In this document: one piece after another, positions 56,917-64,000 of the stretch
How positions within the stretch are numbered: position 1 is the first letter of the stretch
Layout of the letters: every line of letters begins with the position of its first letter
Assembly: GCA_029215795.1 (NCBI GenBank)
Contig: JARDYH010000002.1
Span: forward strand, 298,189,973 to 298,253,972
Direction: 5' to 3'
DNA: 64,000 nt
From: Anniella stebbinsi
Taxonomy: Eukaryota > Chordata > Lepidosauria > Squamata > Anniellidae
The notes under the pieces: model-generated
What the model saw: the letters and a program-made list of their open reading frames with translations, nothing else
Database searches by the model: none
What the model was told of the DNA's origin: nothing
Translations under genes and position numbers: made by a program

Positions 56917-58499
56917 AAAAGTAGAGGGTGGAGAAAAGAAAGGAGTAGGGAATATAATTGAAGGCACAGTAAAAATATCATGCTATGGGATGTTTAATCA
57001 TGATTAATGCCCCTAAACATAAGCAGAGTGCCTCTCCTTCAGTCCTGTATAACTGCATTTCAGTCCCAGTCAAATAATCACAACACTGCACCAAACAGTT
57101 TCTCTATGGGAAAACTCTGTACATGGTCACAGATGCTTATTTTCAAATTTTAATTAAAATATATATTACCCTTTTCTATAACAAAATTGTGCTTACTCCT
57201 AAGTCACCAAGGAGTTTTGCTTTCAGTAGTAGCTGGGAAAAGCTGGAATAAAAGGTGCATGTGTGAAAGTTGGTGGGGGGGACACACATTTTTAAATTAA
57301 GTATATAGAAAAGGTGATTATTCTGGGAATCTACTTTTTGTACTATTCTGTGGTGAATTTTCTCTACTTAGCATTTACTTTCATTAGATTTATTTACATG
57401 TTTGGAAGTGCTGATAAGTGGAACTTGAAATGCAGTTAAAGTGTTTACAAAGGAACAAATGAAAATGTTACTTTAAAAGAACTGAAATGCTTGGATGTGT
57501 CCAGCAGGACTCCTGACTTTGCTTGGAAGGACAAATTCCTGTTATTGATTTATATAATTCCTTTACTGTCTGATAGCTGAGACACTGTTGCATTTCCTGT
57601 ATCACACAGTACATACACTGAATACCTTCTGGGCTTTGTTCAAATATTATTTGCTTGAATTATCTTTGCAAACTATATTAATCTTGTGTGTGACTGACAA
57701 CTTCCTCCACAATTGCAGAAACCTCCCCATCCTAACAACTCCCTTCTCCTCTGTCAATGATTCTGTTTCATGTTTGTAATTATGTTGATGTTAACACTTT
57801 AGGATTGCAAGCCCTATTGCAATCAATGGGACTTCTGAGTAGACATGGGACTTATTTCTGAGTTTTCTTTGGGCAGTTTTCTTTGGGCTGAGCATTACAC
57901 TCTCTGATTGGGATTTCTGTTCCCTGCACACTGAGGCAGTATAAATTCAGGAGATATTTGGATGAAACAAGGGAAAGATCATTGTCTAGCATTGTGATAG
58001 TTCCTGATAAATCAGAAGTTGAAACAAACTATGAGGTGCTAGTGAGAAGTGACTGCAACAAGCCATTAGTCCATTTTGTTCCATGGCTAATTTTTGCAGG
58101 ATAATAGTATTTTATACATTTTCTGAATGCAAGGTTGCAAGTTTGTTGTACTAGATTCTTCTGCACTTGGTCAACTGCTTCATGTGTTCAGTGGTAGCAG
58201 AGTGCTGAATCTGTGGTCCTGACTTAAAATGAATATGAGAAAGGTGATGGGGAAAGAGTGTTAAAATGTTAGGAAAGGTGAGACTATGGTCGGCCAGTGA
58301 AGAATTTACAGTATGAAAAAATATTTGAAGGAAGAGTTGGTTGTACCACACATAGTATTGCAAAAGCTTCAAAGAACAGCAAAAGCTACAAAAGCAGGAG
58401 TGAATTTAATTTCAGATACATCGACTGTCTCACTTGTTCTTTATTTTAGTGATTTTAGCATTAAGATATTACGGAGAACAGGTTTGTCTTAATTGCGAA

Positions 58500-58594
58500 C
58501 TGTAGAATCAGACATGTGACCAAGGCCACGTTGGGGTGGGGGCCAGCCATGTTGGGGTGTCCTCTTTTTTGGTTTCCAAAATATGGTCACCCTA
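58500..58594. mobile_element. hAT-like terminal segment
   Basis: GGTGTCCTCTTTTTTGGTTT then CCAAAATATGGTCACCCTA is the reverse complement of the left end of the MITE at 43695 (TAGGGTGACCATATTTGGG then AACCAAAAAAGAGGACA). It faces the opposite-type end at 55879, so the two could bound one 2.7-kb element. The flanks TGTTTACA and ACATAGCA do not form a duplication. Confidence 0.65.
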
Positions 58595-59062
58595 ACATAG
58601 CAGTAACTCACAGTTCAACACTACTAACAGCAGTGTACCAACAAGAGAACAAACCCACTTATTCCTACTGGGTGGGGGCAGAATCAGCCCAGAGTCCCCT
58701 AATGATACAGCAATGGTATCCTCTAACGATACAACAGTGTGCCAGTAGTACTTAATGCTGGCAGACCACCACCAGCACAAGTAAGAAAACTGGGCAGAGA
58801 CAACTTGTGGCAAAGTAGAGTAGAAAATAATGAAATTTCTATACCTACTCATGGGTTTGTCCTACCACCAATAATGATGTAACATTACACCTTCAAAAGA
58901 GCTCAGACAAGTTAAAACTTTTCCATTGAAGTCAGTGAGGAGCCCAAATAACTTCCTTATCACCATGTATCTCTTCCATGCAGCCACATCAAAAGAGAAG
59001 ATTTACACTAACTCCGCAGCTACAAGCTACTCCGCAGCTGCAAAACTCAGTCAGGGAACAAA

Positions 59063-59194
59063 GGGTAGAATCCAACTAAAGTCCTACTTAGCATAAAACC
59101 ATCAAAATAAATGGGACTTCAATTAGTCCCATGAACTTAATCCCATTCATTTCAATGGGTCTACTCTGAGTAGAACTTTAATTGAATTCTACCC
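59063..59194. mobile_element. Small inverted-repeat element, GGGTAGAATCCAACT type
   Basis: GGGTAGAATCCAACTAAAGT and CTACTTAG on the left are mirrored by CTGAGTAGAACTTTAATTGA and ATTCTACCC on the right, around AAATGGGACTTCAATTAGTC. It is 132 bp without coding capacity and related in plan to the TGCAATCC family. Confidence 0.65.
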
Positions 59195-61993
59195 ATAGGT
59201 CACATACCAAGACACGTAACATGGGGCCACATCACTCAGCTCCATGTCTTAAGGACTAGGGACATACAAGTTGGAAACTTTAGTAATATATAAACTTTGG
59301 TTTTTAAAAAAGCACTTAACACTACAAATTCAACAACTACAGGATTTAAATAAAATGTAAAAAGACAGATAAACAACACTTACATCTAAAAATTGCTGCA
59401 AGTGCATAGGATCATAAGATTATGAAGGTGTTATCCTTTCCATAGTATCGGCCCATGGAACTGTATAAAATGCAGGTTTTGCACATAAATTGTTGATTTT
59501 GTGCTTTGGACATCACCAGGAATACAAGCTTTTACTCTCTATTTTAAATGCTTAAATATCTTGAGGAGCTGAATGTTTAAAACCATACATGTAATTAGAG
59601 TGCAAAGTGTTTTATGCAGGTAGGATTATTTAGCAGCATATCATATTTTACATACTTGGCAGGAATTTGTACTGTTGAGACCTTTTTTAAAGGCCTTGTT
59701 TATAAAGAATCACACATTTATCAGTGCTTCTACTTTCAAACCAAGGTTCAAGATAAGGATTTAAATATACAAATATAGACTGCAAGGGGAGGTGTATTGT
59801 GCCCCCACCTTCTCTTGTTTTGTTTTTAATTTTTAGATCTTGAACCATTTTATTCTATCTATTTTTACTACAATTTAAAAACTGACAAAAATACTTCAAA
59901 ATGTAAATTTTCATTACAACTGTTTTATTTATGAACATTTAATTTCTTACTTTGAGATTAAATTCTTTGTGGCATTCTATGTCCGACATGAATAAATCAA
60001 CTGACTGCTTTTTAATATTCCACAGTCTTGAGAATGTTCAGACTTTACTGGATTTGAAAGCCAGGAAAGGGAGTGCAAAAGTTCCACAACAGTGCTCTAT
60101 TGCATTTTCTCGGCTTATTGATGGAACATAGTATTGGTTAGCTTCCTTAAGGCTTAACTTACTAAATATCATTACATATCCTAATGTACTCAAGATTTTA
60201 CTGCTCATCAAATTCTTACTGGTGCCAAACATATGGTAGAACATTTGAATGTTCTATCCCATCCTATTCAGGAATGAATCTATGATGATACAATATCAAA
60301 ATTAGGAGCTTGTCCCTCTTTCCTTTCTTTTTTTCTTTTTTTACATACAAGCCATTAATCAGACTAATTTCAATGAGTTATGGTCTTAGCATTCTGTTTT
60401 TGCTGCATTTCAGAATTGTCAATATTTCCTAGACAATTTCATGGGATTTCATTAGCACTGAAAAATGCTATGTATTCAATGCAGAGACAGCTGTAGCTAA
60501 GAAGGCAACTTTTATTTTATTGTCTTAAAAATTAACCTTTGAAACCTAGCTGTGAAACAGTTATGAAGCCTTTATCCTCTTTGAAAGTGTCAAGAAAAGT
60601 AATTTTGCTACTTTCAGTGTGAGACATCAGATTATAAACAGTAAAGCCAAGTACAAGCAAAGACTTACAAGCATAATTAATGCAGCAAAGTACTGAAGGC
60701 TGATTCACATATATAAATCCAAGATGTTGAATTTCTCATGATAGAGATTCAATATATAAATGAAGTGGTAACTTTGCTACAAATTAACCATCAGATTAAT
60801 ACAATCAAGAAAAAAAGGGGGGAAGATTAATTTTGCTAAATCTGCACCATTTCTCAAAATAGTCAGCAGATACCCCTGGGGAGCTCACACATGGTGTGTG
60901 AGGGCATGGTGGCAATAACTGTGTGCAGTGAACTGGTGATACTGATTATGCAGATTCTATTTTCAGCCATCAAGGCTACAAGCCACTGATAGACCTTTGC
61001 ACCACAAATTTGCCCATTTATTTAAAAGAGCCATCTAAAAGAGCCATCACCAAATCTAGAAGCAATTTATTCAACAGGTTAAATTATGGGCAGTGCAAAC
61101 TAGTACTTTGCATAACCTACTGCCAATCAATTTCACTGGAGTAATGTACATTTTAATGTGCTAAGAAAATAATTTCTTTGTCAAAAAGCAACTGAAATTG
61201 TAGTGTTTTCCATTTTTCAAGAACAATTAATCATTTTTTTAAAAAAAACCTACACAGATAAATTGGAGGCAAGCTAAAACGTTTTAGTCTTTCCAAGTTG
61301 TGAGAGGATCCTTTTAAAACTTTCACTGCCTTTTTTGTAATTTTCCCAGTTCTAACAAAGTTTATATGGGATAAGTAGAACTGTATCCAGCATTCTAAAC
61401 CTGGGGACATGCTATATCACAGCATTATGATTCTTGAAGTTCTCTCTGAGAAACAATGAGAGTGTATATCTAACAATACACAACACGAGATGTTGAGATC
61501 CTAATTCAAATTAATCAGCACAGATCATAACCAATGGTGCTGGATCAGCAGGCAGAAGTCATGGTTCTGCCACTCTTTGGGCTCCTTACACTTATACACT
61601 TATACACACACACACACACACCGGGGCTCTCCTCCTCACAACATCTCTCTTCTGCTTACTCCCCCACCCTGGCAGTGGCACATTTTCTCTTTTGTTATTT
61701 CTTTTTTCTTTCTTTTATTTTTGAAGAGTTGAGGCATACTGCTGAAGAAGATGCAGTCGCGCCTGGCATCTATGTTTCTCCATATGGCTTTTAGATGCCC
61801 ACATGGCATACAGGCATGCAGGGGAATAACTCTTCTAAAGTAAAAAGAAAAAGTGAAAAGTTTGCTGCCTGGTAAGCGGATGGTGGAAAGAGAAAGCATG
61901 GGAGGTTGAGAAGAGAGCAAGCACAGTGGCAGCAAGTTGCAAGGGGAAGGAGAAAAAGGATTTGGATGAGAAGAGAGTACCAGCCGTGGCATG

Positions 61994-62004
61994 GGGGGGG
62001 GGGG
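61994..62004. repeat. Poly(G) run
   Basis: About eleven G residues in a purine-rich segment; length uncertain. Confidence 0.85.
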
Positions 62005-62744
62005 CAGGGAACAGAAAGAACAGAGAGACCGAAAGAGTGCAAGGGAGTGAAATAGAGAGAAAGATCATAGAAAAAGTGCAGGGGAGTGAAACCAGAAGGG
62101 AAATGCCCAAGAGTACCCCTCCCCTGAGAGCATCTTGCTCAGGGCCCCTCAACTTTACCAGCACCACTGATCATAACAGCCTAAAAGCTCATATTAGAGA
62201 ATTCTTCAGCTTCAGACATATTTTTGTTTTGATCCTTACTTAAAGCTCTACTTACACCAGCCTCTAATGAGAAGAATTTCTCCCTTTTACTTAATTATAT
62301 GATATACCAATGTGTACCTTCGATTTGATCCCAGTTACAATAGACACAATTCACTTAGAACTAAAATGTATATATGTTCAGATTGAAAGAAGTCCTACAA
62401 CTCCCGGAATACCACAGCCATTATGGCTGGCATAGGATTGCACCCTAAATTTGTTTTGTTATTTTTATACTTAGTCTGTATTCAAGCCTACAATATTTGA
62501 ACTCTTTGCAGGAAGATTTTACATCCCAACACACTTTGCAAGGCACCAAACATAATGATTTAACCTTAGCTACTACAGCTAAAATGAAGTTGTGAATAGA
62601 CACCTTCTCTTCACGAGAACTACAAAGGGTTTTTTGGTTTAATCATTATTGCATTCTGCTAGGATATGTCAGCTTGCCAACATCTGACACAATACATGTA
62701 GGAAAAAATTACATGCATGCGAATTGATGCTTGGCATCAGTAAT

Positions 62745-63080
62745 GAACTGGATGAGGGCAAACCAGTTGAAGCTTAATACATATACAACAGAGGTGCTTG
62801 TCCTGGTCAGAAAAATGGCCATTCAGGGGAAATGATTCAGTTCATCTTGGAGGGCACAGCACTCCCCTTGAAAACTCAGGTGAGCAGTTTGGAAGCACTC
62901 CCAGACCCTGTTGAGCCTAGATCTCCAAGGGATGACAGTGGCCAGGAGAACTTTAATACAACAGTGCCTGTCCTTGAGATGTCAGATTTGGCCACAGTGA
63001 TTTATGCCTTAGTTACATCTTGACTGGATTACTGTAAAATGTGCCACTGGGGGCTGGCTTTAACCAGTGTATTGGAAGCA
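62745..63080 (+). pseudogene. Degenerate L2 LINE RT C-terminal remnant
   Basis: The plus strand reads TALPLKTQVSSLEALPDP, then DLATVIYALVTS, a stop, LDYCKM and WGLALTSV. It is colinear with the L2 copy at 50.2 kb (PPLKDCVCSLGVLLDPS, DLKMVVHSLVTSRLDFCNV). Stops and gaps show it is much older. Confidence 0.8.
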
Positions 63081-64000
63081 CATGAGGTTTGCAAATATGC
63101 TTTTAAGCAGAGCAAAAGCTTAGTTTGAATATAAGACAGAATCCTGTTAATAAATGTGTCACAAAAAAGGTATATGATTACTTTATAGCCTTAAATAATA
63201 TAAAAAGCAATTTGATACAGAAATTGTAATGACATTTATAAAAACCTTCTGAATGAATTTCTTTTTCTTTCTTTCTCTTTCTTTTTACACATATAATTAA
63301 GGTTATTCAATACAGTACTTTAGGATTCAGTACTTCAGGGCAGTACCTGAAATGCTTTCATTCTCAGCCTCTATATTTAAAGGAATGTTCCTCAACAAAA
63401 CCTGTTCAATAGTAAACACTAGTATGACAGAAACAAAAGCTGCCCTGTAATTCTTTTGGTTAGAGCAGAATATGTTAGTGTGGTATATTAGGATATTTCC
63501 CATTTTTTAATCTTCGGAGGTAAATTATACAATATTATTTCATGTCTCAGCTGGGTGCCATGCAGTGTTTGACCAAATACATCTATAGAAAAATCTATTT
63601 CAAAATGCAGACATTTTAATATTCTTCTTAGTGAGCAAACTGTGAGGTAAAAATTTCAAGTAGAATACTCCTGTAGGGTGGAGTCTGTTTTCCTTGCCCT
63701 TGCCCCAGTCTAAGTAAATTTGTATCATTGCAGTTCAAGAATAATACCATAAGCAATTTCATGTCCAGGGAACCTAGCTGGATGCAGGTAGCAGTAATGG
63801 ATGCTTCTGGATAGATATCAGCACACAATAATTTTCTGCAGTTCATGTTGTGTCCCTGGTTTTGGCATTTCTTTAAAAAGTGGGGCTGGAAGCAAGCTGT
63901 CGTAAATCACCGGCATTAGCGAGATAAGCAGCCTGGAAACGTCAATAAACAGTCCATGGTCAAAAGCCAAAAGTATCCATCAGAAACCAGGTCAAACAAT

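Larger units (their letters stand above)
32520..64000 (-). other. ATRNL1 intron 1 (partial), repeat-dense
   Basis: At least 31.5 kb upstream of the first visible exon, with no further ATRNL1 exon found. The expected upstream exon should end in AA before GT and encode the first EGF module. The interval is packed with mobile DNA described in the separate entries. The stretches 53400-55870 and 59200-62740 hold only short tracts and scattered repeat fragments that I cannot name. Confidence 0.75.

Overview
The window looks like nuclear DNA of a vertebrate, most probably a squamate reptile (lizard or snake). It is AT-rich and intron-dominated. It is full of repeats that I associate with squamate genomes: CR1 and L2 LINE ends, tRNA-derived SINEs whose tail carries the 'GGAAGCTGCCTTATACTGAGTC' type of sequence, DIRS-type tyrosine-recombinase retrotransposons, and many hAT-like and other inverted-repeat elements. 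The species cannot be fixed from sequence alone. There is no bacterial-style operon, CRISPR array, tRNA or rRNA gene.

Only one cellular gene is supported: ATRNL1 (attractin-like 1), on the minus strand. Seven consecutive coding exons lie at 32436-32519, 31019-31132, 29589-29717, 27554-27762, 18168-18342, 17410-17497 and 6867-7116, listed in 5' to 3' gene order. Their splice phases interlock perfectly over 1,049 coding bases. They encode the CUB domain, two EGF-like modules and the first Kelch repeats of the ectodomain. I number them exons 2-8 by analogy with mammals; the signal-peptide/first-EGF exon is not seen and should lie beyond 64000. The rest of the gene, from the next Kelch repeats onward, lies to the left of base 1.

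Layout: 1-6866 is intron 8 (partial). 7117-17409 is intron 7 and contains a 4-kb GC-elevated block (about 8.5-12.5 kb) of unidentified repeat-like DNA plus two related inverted-repeat elements. 17498-18167 is a short intron 6. 18343-27553 is intron 5, with several small MITEs. 27763-32435 holds introns 4 to 2. From 32520 to the end is intron 1, which acts as a sink for mobile DNA. It holds a CpG-rich promoter-like block (34.4-34.8 kb), a possible solo LTR (36.0-37.0 kb), a CpG-rich MITE (37.8-38.1 kb), LINE reverse transcriptase fragments (39.4 and 41.1-41.8 kb), and two abutting minus-strand DIRS-like elements (41.9-50.0 kb). A 420-bp hAT MITE with perfect 8-bp target duplication sits inside the first DIRS copy. 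An L2 LINE with a 251-codon open frame follows (50.2-51.2 kb), then a 1,571-bp hAT-like element (51812-53382).

The most striking object is that 1,571-bp element. It has TAGGGGTGTGCAC-type terminal inverted repeats and a perfect 8-bp target duplication. Its very GC-rich core is built from four head-to-tail units with an exact 243-bp period, each unit being itself a long near-perfect palindrome. It encodes no transposase that I can recognise and may be a previously unnamed non-autonomous family. Repeat family names here come from sequence recognition only; a repeat-library search would settle them.
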